Shown one piece after another: positions 9,959 to 22,112 of a stretch of DNA of 64,000 nt. How positions within the stretch are numbered: position 1 is the stretch's first letter; every line of letters begins with the position of its first letter. Made by a program: the position numbers and the translations under genes. The notes beneath the pieces were generated by a model. It did not search any database, was not told the origin of the DNA, and saw only the letters and a list, made by a program, of their open reading frames with translations. This DNA comes from Chrysomallon squamiferum (taxonomy: Eukaryota > Mollusca > Gastropoda > Neomphalida > Peltospiridae). The stretch is from the NCBI GenBank assembly GCA_012295275.1, contig CM022671.1, positions 6,479,727-6,543,726 on the forward strand, written 5' to 3'.

Positions 9959-12847
9959 TTGTGTTACATTTCACTGGAGCATTTTCCATTATGTTAAAAA
10001 ATATATTTTGGGGATTACTGGTTCATTCTCACATTCTGTTAACATTGTGTTCAGTGGATGCATAGTATAAAATGAAATCATTTGTTAATTTTTTCTTTCT
10101 TTCTTTTTCTGGAGAAATTTAAATTATTTTCACACTTTCAAGTATCATGCTGAGAAAATTAATAGTAGTACTGATGTATAACAAATAATCCCACACAAGT
10201 GCCCAAAAATAAAAATACAGGTGAGGATCCCATATCCAAAATTCCAAAGTCAGAAAAGCTCAGAAATCTCAAGCATAGAATGATGTATCGCAGTTTTCAG
10301 ACTGTTTTACTTTTACAAACTTTATTTTATTAACGAAAGTATCAAAAATATTATATAAAAAGTTCTGCAGACTAATTGTATAAGCTGTGTATGAAATATA
10401 AATATAATTTTTATTTAGACTTAGATTATATTCCAAAATCCGAAACATTTTGGATAAAGGATTGTCAACCTGTAAGTGAACATAATGTATTGCAGGGAAA
10501 TTCACTGTTTTATATTTTTAATTAATTTAATTTTTTTAAAAAGTATTTATTATGAAAGTTTATACTGAGTTCTGTTAACTGATTTTAGAGTAATAATTAC
10601 AATGAGAAAATAAAATATTTAGGTGATTCACACATATTTGTGTGTTTTCATTATTTACTGCTATGGGAAGTGTTAAAAACACAGACTACTTTTTAAAAGT
10701 GGAAATTTGTGATATGTATGCAATGGGTTATGTTTCATTTTTTGAATTATAATCTTTTTCAGAATTATTTTAATGAATGTTTTTTTTGTTGGTTTTATTT
10801 TTGGTATACTTATTTTGCGGAAATTCATGAATCTATTTAACAAAATTAAGTGCAATATATTCAGAAATTCTGTCAAATTATTTCTGGGTTTACAAAGTAG
10901 TGCAATATTTTACAAATTTTTAGTCTGTGCAATACTTAGAATATTAAAACCTAGATCTACATGTGTATGGTTTACAAATGTTTGGAGAAATGTCTTTTTG
11001 CATAATCTGTTAATTTAGCTATTAACTGAAAACTACTCATGCATAATTTTCATCCACAGTATTCATGTATTTAATTTTTTTTATTTTTGTTCATGAATTA
11101 TTTAAAACAATTAAAACAATTTATTATTAGATTTTTGTTTTTAATAACAAACAAAAATATATTTTTTTAAAATTGCAGTTTAATAATAATGGCAGGGATT
11201 ATTTTACAGTGAAAGAATAATAATAATAATCTTTTTTTTTTTAAAGGTAAAAAAATTAAGTATAATAACATTATATATGGAAGTTCATTTGTTTTGTAGG
11301 TTTATAAACTGAAATGATAATTGTGAGTTCGTAACATTTACAACATTGCAGGATACTTTTGGAAAATTTTGTAATGATTTGAAATGTATAAAGTGCAATG
11401 TTTCACCTACTGAGCACTATTATGAGCCAATGAAATGTATGTATGATATAAAAATTGATTCAGATCAGGTTTTTGAAATGTTTTTCTTCAGTAATTCTTG
11501 TATGTGAACATTTTTTTAAACATACACATGTAAATAACAAACACATACATGTATACATATATGCATGGATAATTAAACAACATGTATGCAGACACATAAT
11601 TTAAACAAAATACATGCAGACATACATAATATCTGTAACACTCACATATGCATGTTATTGTTATTGCTTTATACATTTAAGAAATATACTTATAATCCAG
11701 CTGCTGCCTATAAATATACTGTGCACCCCCTGTATATTGCTTTATTTATTTTATTGATTATTTTGACTTTAAACCCAAGTATAACAAATTACAGTTTTTC
11801 TTTTCACGTGAAACTGTATTTTGTCCACCAAGTGTGTTCAGTTTGTTAAATACTGTTTTGTATATTTAAATATATATATATATATACTGAATATGTATCA
11901 TAAATGTTTATCTGTCTCTCTCTTTCTTTATTTAATTTGAATTTTTTTTTATCTTTATCTTTATTACAATATTATATGTCACTTTTTGTTATTCATGAGA
12001 GGACACACCCTGTATATATTTCTCTCAACAATGTGTTAGAGGTTTGTACTGACATTTATGATTGTCACAGGACATGACCTTTGACCTTTTACTCACAACA
12101 TGTTTAAATATTTGAACTTTAATTAGAAAATAACTGACATATCCAAATAATACTTGTATATTATTCTACATATGTGAGAAAATTATATTTTGGTCTTTTA
12201 TATATCAGTGTAATAATGAAGTAAACCAATGAAAAGTAATTCTGGTTATATACTTCAGCTTCTACAGCAATTTCAATCAGTGTGGTTATAAAACAGGTGT
12301 TTTTCTTTTCTTGCATAATATTTTTAATTTGTTTTTCATATATATATATTATCAGTAATATTTAAATCTAATTTATTAAAATTTGTAATGTTTAATATAA
12401 TATTATTTCCTGATTTTTGTTATTATGCCGTTTTCTTTTATTTGTTATATGTTTTATGTTCTGGATCGACATTTAGCTTTTTTTCAGTCTTCTTACTTTC
12501 TAACATCACCTGACTGCTTTTGAATTTTTACAAATTAGCTGTTTTGTTTAACAGTATTTCCTTGTTTTAATGGAATAAACTAGATGTCTTTATTTGTTTC
12601 TCAGGGTTTTTTGTTTTTAACAGCCAGTTTCTGAAAATCTCTACAAATTGAGAACTAATGATAACCTTGAACATGATCATTTGAAATCCTGATGCTATGG
12701 GAAAAATACGAACCCAGTCAACCAGAACTATTATATATTTACACAGACTGGAGTTTGATGTTTGAGAATCTAACATTTTATGTGATTTGAGATGCACAAT
12801 GGAGAAATGATTCCTCAGTGTTGTTAAAGTGAGCTACTGGTTGGAAT

Positions 12848-12900
12848 GCGATATATGATGTATGATATATGATACATGATATATGATATATGATGTATGA
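12848..12900. repeat. Degenerate TGATATA/TGATGTA short tandem repeat
   Basis: About seven units of ATGATATATGATGTATG-like sequence in tandem. Confidence 0.7.
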
Positions 12901-13417
12901 TGGGAAGATTGTAAGAAATACTGTGCTCTAAGATTTGGAAATATCAGTAATTATAATGCAGTACTTGTAAGGATAATACTGAAATAAAATGATAATACAA
13001 ATATAAAACAATGATCACTTAGCTATACCTTGTTCAGATAAAATATAACAGAATAAGGCAATATTCAGGATTTTAAAATCACTGCATCCCAAGTACAAAA
13101 CAACAAATCAAAAGAATTAAAATTTTGGTTAATCATTTACAAAAGAAAGTATACACCTGATATTTAATCATTTTCAAAAGGCTTGAAATGTAAAATTAAA
13201 ATTATTGCTCTTAAAATAATTATCTCTCTTTCTCTCTTAATTTTACCATACATTATAATTTAAATAAACGGTGATACTTTTTGCACAACTCTTTACACTG
13301 TTTTTTGACTAATTTTGAACTTTTATGTAGAAATTGTTTACCATTTTGTTATATTAACCTTTTGTTTGATACCCAGTAGCCGATATATTTTTTGTTTGGG
13401 GGGGATGGTTAAACATT

Positions 13418-13420
<3 letters not shown>

Positions 13421-13502
<82 letters not shown>

Positions 13503-13513
13503 TATATATATAT
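13421..13513. repeat. Compound (TC)n-(TA)n-(GATA)n-(TA)n microsatellite
   Basis: Four adjoining simple-repeat runs about 240 bp upstream of the first PSMB3 start codon. Confidence 0.95.
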
Positions 13514-13753
13514 AAGACGAAGACGATAGGGAAAACCGAGTCGGGGAATAACATTTGAGAACAAATTTCATTTGCGCATACAGAACTATAGAAAATTTAC
13601 ACGACTGAATCACATTTAATTGTCAGAAACGGGAAGTATGACCCGACTTTTTTGAAAGAAATCACGTGCTCGCTCGAGTTATCGTTCGTGGCGCATTACA
13701 CAGATGTTGTAACTGTTCTTCGTTTTTGTTCAGCTCGCAGATATTTCACCAAC

Positions 13754-16074
13754 ATGAGTATTCTTGAATACAACGGCGCTGCTATTATAGCAATGAAGGG
13801 AAAAGACTGTGTTGCTATTGCAGCGGATCGAAGGTAACTGAATGTATATTATTATTAAAAGAGTCGTATCATGACCAAGCATGTTGCCCTATCAATAGGT
13901 GAATACAGAATAGCATTATGATCGGCCATGTTTCACTGAGTAGTTGTTCGGTTTCACCACTATTTCACTTGAGGATGTGCAAAGTTTGCTGGCTTTTCGT
14001 TGTCTCGTGTTACATTATATCCTTGGGACTCCAGCATAAAATCCATATTTCGAATACTTTGATTTGAGTTGTACGCTGATTTTTTGAAACCGTATTCATG
14101 ACACGAATGAAAGGTAGCTTTGTCATGTCGACGTTAGATCGAAAAAGTGTCACGGCGGATTCATATTAAATGAGTTATTTTTGATGATGGATTATTTTGT
14201 TCTTCGTAATTTATTTATATCTTACATAAGAATGATGAAAAAAAATGTCTCTAATGATGTATTCGTATTTTTCATCCATAATTCGTATTAACTGTATTAA
14301 TCTTGGATGACTTGGGATTTTTGAATCATAAAATGGCCATCTACGGTCTATCATCAAGCGATTCTAGACTGTTTACAAATCAAACAAGCACATGCTGTTG
14401 AATTAATTTTTACAGGTCGTTCAACCATATTGTATTCTATGGTAGTTAAATGACACAGGGGTGGCCATTTGAAAACAAATCAAACCAAAACAACAAATAT
14501 CTTCATATAGCACAGCACAACTTTATTTACGTAATAGCTTGATTTTCACTATATTAAATAATTAGTGGCAGTAAGTTAAAATATTGTGATGTATGTATAT
14601 GTAAATGTTACTTGAAAGAAGTATAGGCATGTGATGTTTAATTACAGTCCTCTGCAATCAGCTAATCCTTGGAGTCTACATCAGAAAGGTGTTGTAGGTA
14701 TTAATGAAGGGCAAATAGATGTATATAATCATGAAATATTTTTCTTACCTTTGTACTTGATATTATTTAACTCCAAACAAATGTTACCTATCATCTGGCC
14801 ACTGTTGATATTTTCTCTAATGGAGCTAGTCAACACGAAGCAAAAATAATCCAAGTTTTAAAACTGATCAGTGTATGTTATTATGATAGTAAAAAAAAAA
14901 AATGTTATTAATTTTTTTATTCATCATTCTATCAATGCCTCTGGTTCTTGGACTTGCAGTATACATTGTACTGTTGTGTAGTATAATTTGTTATGTTTAC
15001 AATTGTTAATTCCAATTTATCACTAGAATTCAGAAATCAAAATCGCCTGTCTTGGAACGGAAACGATAGTAATCGGCAAAACACGAAGCTAGTTTTTGAA
15101 CGTATTTATATTATGTACAGTAAAAGTCGAAACATCGGGGTGGGGTGGGGTGAGGAGATGGATAAAAAAAAAAAGAGCTTCCTACCAAGTTATAAAAAAT
15201 ATAAACAGTACAAAAATATAATTATTTTAAATAGTGCCATTTCTTTTTAACTGTACATAAAATTTATGGCGATATGACCCAGTTGAGTAGAAAATATAAC
15301 ACGTGCTTCTTCCAGATATGGAGCTGTTCCACACCGCAGTGTCGCACATTAGTTACATTGTTTGAAAGATGATTGAATTAGCTTTCATTTGCTTATCAGT
15401 TTGTAAGGTTTATTTTCAGCCAGTTTTTTTTTTTTCAAAAATTAGTTTGAAGGCAAGCACACAATTTTTGGAAACAAACTTTTGAGATAAGCCATTGCCA
15501 GCGACGATGGGCACATTGTTAGAAATATCGAACTTTGACCTTCCTGACTGCAAAAAAAAAATTAAAATTAAAATAATACGGAAGCGGCTTAAGAGTAGTT
15601 AAGCCAGGCGTTTGGAGAGCGACACCAGTTTTAGTACTTTTTACTCCATCGCTGTCATGGCTGATCACGGGCACCACGTTTAACACACAGTGACCCAGGT
15701 ACAAAGTACTGATTTGACACGCGACAAAAACATCACCATTGAAAAGAGCACACGATAATCTTGATTTCCCTATATTTGTTTTTCGTGTTATGTTGTACAG
15801 AAGGGATTTGGCTGTGGAGGAAAATAGACAAAAATCTGCACTTTCAATAGCATTGTCCAATTATGTTAGGCTTTTTAATTTTAGTGCTTATTACTAAATT
15901 TGAAATTACTGTTACCTCCTTAATTTTCAACATATTCACTTGATTTGGGTGTCATTTTAAAGGGGTTTACAAGAATTACCCAACTGGGGTTTGAAAATGT
16001 TGTCCACGTAACTAGGGTCAGGCATCGGTATCATAATCATGCTATGGCTTAATCATCCTGTTTCAGTTTTATTA

Positions 16075-16113
<39 letters not shown>

Positions 16114-16502
16114 TAAAGTATCTTTGCAAATTATTTATTAGTGTATTTGCGCACGTGACCATAAAATCATAGACATAAAATAAGTAGACACGTTTTTTAT
16201 CGATGTATTTTGATTTTTCACAGTCTGTTTTGCACAGATTAGTTATTGATTATAATTTAAAAAGATAATAAAAGGTTTTTGTTATACTGAATTCATATAT
16301 TTTCAGTCTGGATCATGTCTTTCCCAGTCATATACAAATTTTCAAATTTTTTTTTTTTTAGTGTTTATTACTGTGGTATGTGAAAGGAATAAAAATAAAT
16401 AAGTTTTAAAAATCTATACAAAACTTGAAAATATTTTTAGGAAATAAATGTATTTACTATGAAAATGTAGATGTATTTATTTGAAAAATGAATTGTGTAC
16501 AC

Positions 16503-16583
<81 letters not shown>

Positions 16584-17178
16584 GTATACGTATATATTAT
16601 AATGTATCAAAAAAATAACTGAGTTTTATTTACTTCACAGGTTTGGAATTCAGGGACAAACTATTAGTATGGACTTTGAGAAAATCTTCGAAATGGGATC
16701 GCATCTTTATATTGGACTTGCTGGTTTGGCGACAGACGTACAAACTGTATCTCAGAAACTGAAATTTCGTCTAAACTTATATGAATTGAGAGAAAATCGA
16801 AAAATCAGACCGAAAACATTCATGAGCATGATATCGAATTTGCTTTATGAGCGACGGTTTGGTCCTTTTTTCATCGAGCCTGTTATAGCTGGCCTGGACC
16901 CCAAAACCAGCGAACCTTACGTTGCATCACTAGATCTCATTGGCTGTCCCATGGTCACTGAAGATTTCGTAGTGAGCGGCACGTGCTCAGAACAGATGTA
17001 CGGCATGTGCGAGTCGCTATGGGAACCAGACTTGGCTGCAGATGATCTGTTTGAGACAATTTCTCAAGCTTTGGTGAACGCGTTTGATCGTGATTGTATG
17101 TCTGGCTGGGGAGCTGTTGTGTACGTCATTGAGAAAGACAAAGTAACAAAACGAACTCTGAAGACGCGTATGGACTAA
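13754..17178 (+). CDS. PSMB3: Proteasome subunit beta type-3, copy A
   Basis: Non-catalytic beta-3 subunit of the 20S proteasome core, placed in the two inner rings; it has no active-site Thr of its own. Exons 13754-13833 and 16641-17178 join through GTAACT/TTCACAG within an Arg codon and give 205 residues, the usual family length. The start is [19 protein letters not shown] and the end is [10 protein letters not shown]. Family hallmarks include [75 protein letters not shown] and [12 protein letters not shown]. An in-frame upstream ATG at 13652 exists, but the protein family starts at 13754. The intron is 2.8 kb. The last 300 bp of exon 2 are identical to copy B (see findings). Confidence 0.97.
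13834..16640. other. PSMB3 copy A intron 1
   Basis: A single long intron with GT/AG ends. It contains an (ATT)n run at about 16069-16112 and a long (TC)n run at 16508-16579 close to the acceptor. A 113-codon minus-strand reading frame at 15519-15860 has no recognisable domain and is not called. Confidence 0.8.
16508..16579. repeat. (TC)n microsatellite
   Basis: About 36 uninterrupted TC dinucleotides, 62 bp upstream of the PSMB3-A exon 2, so it forms an extreme pyrimidine run on the transcribed sense strand near the acceptor. Confidence 0.95.
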
Positions 17179-17397
17179 ATTAATAATGTTTATCATTCGT
17201 CGTGAATGTTTTCAATTTAACACTTTAGTTTTGCTTGTTTTGTAGGAAATAATACTAATAATCCTGCTATAAATTCAAGAGGCGCAAGAATATTTTTACA
17301 GATTTATTGTCCTTTTTTTTATTGTACAATGAGGTAAACATAAAATTATGATTTGGCTTGAAATATATGTGTGGGTGCGCGTGCGTGCGCGTGCACA

Positions 17398-19303
17398 CAG
17401 TAAACTTTGCCTAAGTCGCCACTTTCGGATGTGACGAGTAATTTTTGACGTTGATTTTTGTGGCATATTTAATCAATTAATTACCGAAGGCTGCACCAGG
17501 AAGATACAGTTGGGCTGGTAGGGTTGGGCAGTCCCAGAATCCTCCAGTTAACCAGACTGTTAACAGAAACATGACGGGGAAAGGATCAAGTTGGGGGTGG
17601 AGCAGAACTATCGTTCGTATGTATACAAACCTTGGTGTGAAAGGGAGAAAACCGAGGACGTGTTAAAGGTTTTCCATCGATTGGAGGCAGAGAACTGTCG
17701 AGGCATCTCACTGTGAATGTCGTGCAGAAGAGAGGCTCAGTTTTGATGAACACTGCACAATGGACAGGACTTTAATTATTTTCCAAAACAAATTTATTTA
17801 TTTGCAACTTGAGTAACTATAAAAAAAAAAAAAAAAACAAAACAAACAAACAACATAACTGTGAACGTAACGAAGTTAAATACAGTAGAACCTAAATTGA
17901 ATACAGTAGTACACCATTTTCAAGGGCACCTTAGGAATTGAACTAAACTTTAGATTTGTGTGGGGCTGAATTGACAGTCCGTGGTAATGAGGGTGCATTT
18001 GTCCTGGTTAGAGAGGTGTCATTTTAGACAAGGTTTTAAGTTGTCCAAGTTGTTTTGTAATCGGTGAAGAAATGGTTCATGACGTACAAATTCTTGCGGG
18101 AATCCTTCGAGAAGAACCTGTCCTTATATCTGGTGATTATCTTTGATTAAGAATGAAGTACATGTTACTAATTACAAAATTATAAATTACAACTTTCTGA
18201 ACAGATAAAAGAAAATTGATTTTGTTCCTCAGATCACTAAAATATTGATAGCTTAACCGCATATAGGAAACTCCGATTAGTGGGGAAATAAATTCAAGAA
18301 CGAACGCCATTGATAGTGGTTGGTACGGTAAAAAAATTAATTGGTAATTTAAAACACTTAACACTTAGGGGTTTTGGCACTGTAAAAGATAAGTGTTAAC
18401 TTGAAACATTTTACATTTAATAAGAATTTATAATGAATGTGTTTCCAAATATACATTAAAAATATAAGACTTGTTTCGTATAGTGTAGGCTTTCATTCAG
18501 TTAAAGTAATCGTCAGTAATAATCTGCCTTAGCCTTTTTGGAATTTCACGTTGTATGAATAATCTCAGACGGACAATCTGCAACTGATGTAGCAAACCGC
18601 TTCACAACATCAACATAGCATTGATAGTTTTATTGACAGGTGGAGGAGGATCAACGATTTCAGCCATTGGGTAATCGCTACCCATGTCTTGATCATCGGC
18701 AATGGTTTCACTGGTATCACTGGACTTGACAACCTCTACGATCTCGGCCTCCGTCATCTCCTGACTCTCAACTTCTGCATCGACATCGACGTACTCTTCG
18801 ATTGTTGGCATGGCGTTCTTCCCGAAAACCTGTAGGAGTCTGTCCCAAATATTACGTAACTGTCGGTTATCCTCTAGATTACCTTCATGCTCATCACCTT
18901 TCCTTAAAACAATCAATCCAACTGTCATTCAGTTTTCGCCATCCTCATGACCAAGTTGCTAAGCATTTCACCATCGATAGGATGTTCAGGTCAAGCAGCC
19001 ATTTGTCGAAACCATTTAATTAGCGCAAAGTCGACATCTTCAATCGTCACGTGTTTGATGCATTTCCTACCGCGTTTTTTTATGAATCGCACTCGTACAC
19101 GAGGCAAGTCACGTGCATATCGGTCTCCCCATACAAGGCCCGTGTGTACATCCGTGCCTGTAGCTTGACATAGCGGGTAAATTGTGCGAGATTTTCGGCG
19201 ACTTGGACATGGATATTTTATTGGAGGTAACCGAAAATCGGGACTTTCGCTGAGGTGACGATTTGTACACTTTAATGACTTAAATGCAGACGACTTAGGT
19301 GAG

Positions 19304-19311
<8 letters not shown>
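17398..19311 (-). mobile_element. pogo/Tigger-type DNA transposon relic with terminal inverted repeats
   Basis: The left end CAGTAAACTTTGCCTAAGTC and the reverse complement of the right end CAGTAAAGCTCACCTAAGTC match over about 21 bp with few differences. CAGT... ends are typical of Tc1/mariner-pogo (Tigger) elements. The element contains a broken minus-strand transposase at 18602-19210. Both flanks are TG/TA-rich simple sequence, so it appears to have landed in a (TG)n tract. Total length is 1.9 kb. Confidence 0.75.
18602..19210 (-). pseudogene. Tigger/CENP-B-like transposase relic, DDE core deleted
   Basis: The minus strand carries part of a CENP-B-type DNA-binding region (VDFALIKWFRQMAA, then a stop, then PEHPIDGEMLSNL). 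It runs through a WIDCFKER-like segment directly into a typical acidic Tigger C-terminus (IWDRLLQVFGKNAMPTIEEY, VDVDAEVESQEMTEAEIVEV, DPPPPVNKTINAM). The catalytic DDE domain that normally lies between these parts, some 250 residues, is absent. Together with in-frame stops and a frame change this makes it a non-autonomous relic. The C-terminal 108 codons remain open from 18928 to 18602. Confidence 0.75.
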
Positions 19312-19335
<24 letters not shown>

Positions 19336-19360
19336 GATGTGTGTGGATGTGTGTGTGCGC
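19312..19360. repeat. (TG)n microsatellite flanking the transposon
   Basis: TG run with interspersed TGTGGATG units, immediately outside the right terminal repeat. The left flank (17370-17397) is also TG/CG-rich. Confidence 0.85.
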
Positions 19361-20358
19361 GCACATACATATATATATCTTGTCATCCCATATGTATACA
19401 ATTTTGAAATATTTGTAATGTATTTCCAGTTTATAATAATTGTTTCACATTTAATAATTCAGTGTAAAAAAGTCTTAAGATGTTATTCATATAATTATAA
19501 TAACGGAGATATACATAGTGATTTATATATATTTTAATTTTAATTTACACAGATGTTTATCAGCTTTACATACGGTTTCGTCGAATGTATCAATGTTTAC
19601 ACTAATATTGATTTGTCGTGGAATAAATACATTTCATACACTTACACACTACTGTTGTGTTTGTGTTTGGGTCTGCTGATCAGTGTTTTCAAACAGTAGA
19701 GAAAGCAGTTAAATTAACGTAACAAGAATCTGTGTTAACATATAACATTAACTTTGTGTTGAAACAAAGCAGGTTATTGATGTACAAACAAGGAAATATT
19801 CTCTGTAAGTGATTTTTTTCCCCCAACTTCATGTTCTTGTAATCCACTGATTTGTAATAAGAAGATAATCCAGTTTGAAGAGTAGCCAATAACTGTTTGT
19901 AAGTAAAGGCAGTCTCATTTATTCATTTATTCATTATAAAAATGCTAGAACAAATTAACGTTTTGTTTTAGTTTTGTTTGATTTCACATAGGTTTCACCT
20001 TCCACTAGTTAATTTGTTCTCCACTTCAACTTCTGAGCTAAAATCAAGTAAACATTTCATTATGACAAGTATTTCGAAATCATTTATCTTTTTAAAGACC
20101 AGTTGTTGTTAAAAATATTTATATTATGAATATGACAATTTGTCAGCACCAATTATATATATATATATATATATATATAATGTTTAAAAAATTATGATTT
20201 TACTTGTCTACATTTTATTACATATATTTTATTTTTTATTCCTTAAATAACATGTTCTTTTGCAATATCATAAAGCTAACTGGATAAAAATCGGTGATGA
20301 AATTCTTTTTCTTTCTTACATACTTTTGTTTTGTTTGTTTAATATAAATTCCTTTCAA

Positions 20359-20431
<73 letters not shown>

Positions 20432-20697
20432 TTTTTATTCTTCTACATCTTTAAATGTAGTATTTGTTTAATAAGTCATCAAACAGGGGAAAGCATTCGA
20501 TATATTGTTCCCCACTTCGAATACTGGCGGGACATGCCTCCCAACGTCATAACTTTTTTTTTTTTTTTTTTTTTTTTAACATCATTAACGGTTATCTCCC
20601 CCCGTTTCATCTTTAATCCGAAAGGAAATTGTTGCAAAAGTGACACGCCATATTTAAAACTTTAATTTTGGTACTACATCGAAATATCTTAGTCAAA
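19361..20697. other. Intergenic region upstream of PSMB3 copy B
   Basis: AT-rich, with (TA)n at 20151-20179, a long (ATT)n at about 20363-20431 and a T run at about 20553-20577. No gene recognised. The promoter of copy B is expected in the last few hundred bases, but no TATA box is evident. Confidence 0.6.
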
Positions 20698-22112
20698 ATG
20701 AACATGATTCAGTATAATGGTGCAGCTATCATAGCAATGAAAGGAAAAGACTGCGTTGCTATTGCAGCTGATCGTAGGTAAGCAAATAATTCATGATAAA
20801 CATTTTGTTTTCTTCAGCCGACGATTGGTTATTGGTTACGGCCATAATTAATTTTCATGTTTTCACTCAGATGATTTTTCTCTCCTCTCTCTCTCCCTCT
20901 CTATCTTTCTCCCTTCTTCTTCTGTTTCTCACATTGTATTTATTTATTTATTTATTTATTTATTTTTTATTTTCAATACTTTTTTTTACACGCGAGTAAA
21001 ATATGTTTTAGGAAAATCTACTACAAAAATATATTTTTTTATAAAATGTTGTAGATGCAAAGTAATGCTAAAGTCATTTATTATTTATTGCTATATAATT
21101 TTCTATATATACATATATACATTTAATTTTCTATATATATATAATAATTTAATTTTCAGTATATATATATATATATATATACACACACAGTAAATTAAAT
21201 AGCAATAAATAATAAATGAATATAATCATTTCTTACTGATAAATTCTTACATATTAACAATTTCAGTATTTATTTATTATCAACAAATAATTATTCTGGC
21301 ATCATTTTTGTGTTTTACGTCAGAAGGCGTTTGGGAAGAACATACTATATCATACTGTATTAAAACTTATTTCTTTTTGTTGGTTTATTTTGACTGGATA
21401 TTATCCTGGTAGCTGTAGATTATTGTTGTTGTTGTCGTAGCAGTAATATAAACAGACTTGTGCAAACGTTAAAATGTAATTAGTGATAATTTATTTATCC
21501 TTCAGTTAATGTTGAAAGCTGAGGGTGGGGCATAGGCTGGCAGGCATCTAACTTTTGTCTTCTGTTTTGAACAGGTTTGGTAGTCAGGGCCAAACTATCA
21601 GTACAGACTTTGACAAGGTGTTTGAAATGGGACCACATCTTTTCATTGGACTGTCAGGCCTGGCTTCTGACGTACTAACTGTGTCTCAGAAACTGAAATT
21701 TCGTCTAAACTTGTACGAGTTGAGAGAAAATCGAAAAATCAGACCCAGAACTTTCAAGAGCATGATATCGAATTTGCTTTATGAGCGAAGATTTGGTCCT
21801 TATTTCATCGAGCCTGTTATAGCTGGCCTGGACCCCAAAACCAGCGAACCTTACGTTGCATCACTAGATCTCATTGGCTGTCCCATGGTCACTGAAGATT
21901 TCGTAGTGAGCGGCACGTGCTCAGAACAGATGTACGGCATGTGCGAGTCGCTATGGGAACCAGACTTGGCTGCAGATGATCTGTTTGAGACAATTTCTCA
22001 AGCTTTGGTGAACGCGTTTGATCGTGATTGTATGTCTGGCTGGGGAGCTGTTGTGTACGTCATTGAGAAAGACAAAGTAACAAAACGAACTCTGAAGACG
22101 CGAATGGACTAA
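20698..22112 (+). CDS. PSMB3: Proteasome subunit beta type-3, copy B
   Basis: Tandem duplicate of the 20S proteasome beta-3 gene. Exons 20698-20777 and 21575-22112 share the intron position and phase of copy A and encode 205 residues, beginning [19 protein letters not shown] and ending [10 protein letters not shown]. The N-terminal half differs from copy A at many positions (for example [20 protein letters not shown] and [15 protein letters not shown]), while residues from about 103 onward are the same protein and the same DNA. The intron is 0.8 kb instead of 2.8 kb. Polyadenylation signals AATAAA lie at 22181 and 22196. Both copies are open and could both be expressed; copy B uses Ser/Ala changes in the usually conserved [12 protein letters not shown] stretch, hinting at some divergence. 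Confidence 0.96.

Larger units (their letters stand above)
9959..13753. other. AT-rich intergenic region
   Basis: No coding exon, RNA gene or mobile element recognised. It contains the 3' UTR of the small membrane-protein gene, a degenerate TGATATA-type repeat at about 12848-12900, and a compound microsatellite at 13421-13513. Short reading frames here are AT-rich and show no domain. Confidence 0.6.

Noticed and set aside
13652-13753. Upstream in-frame start that would add 34 residues to PSMB3-A
   Set aside because: The beta-3 family begins at MSI..YNG, copy B starts at the same place, and the extra residues resemble translated 5' UTR.
15519-15860. 113-codon minus-strand frame in the PSMB3-A intron
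   Set aside because: No recognisable domain, ends in low-complexity FNFNFFF residues, and nothing indicates a transcript.
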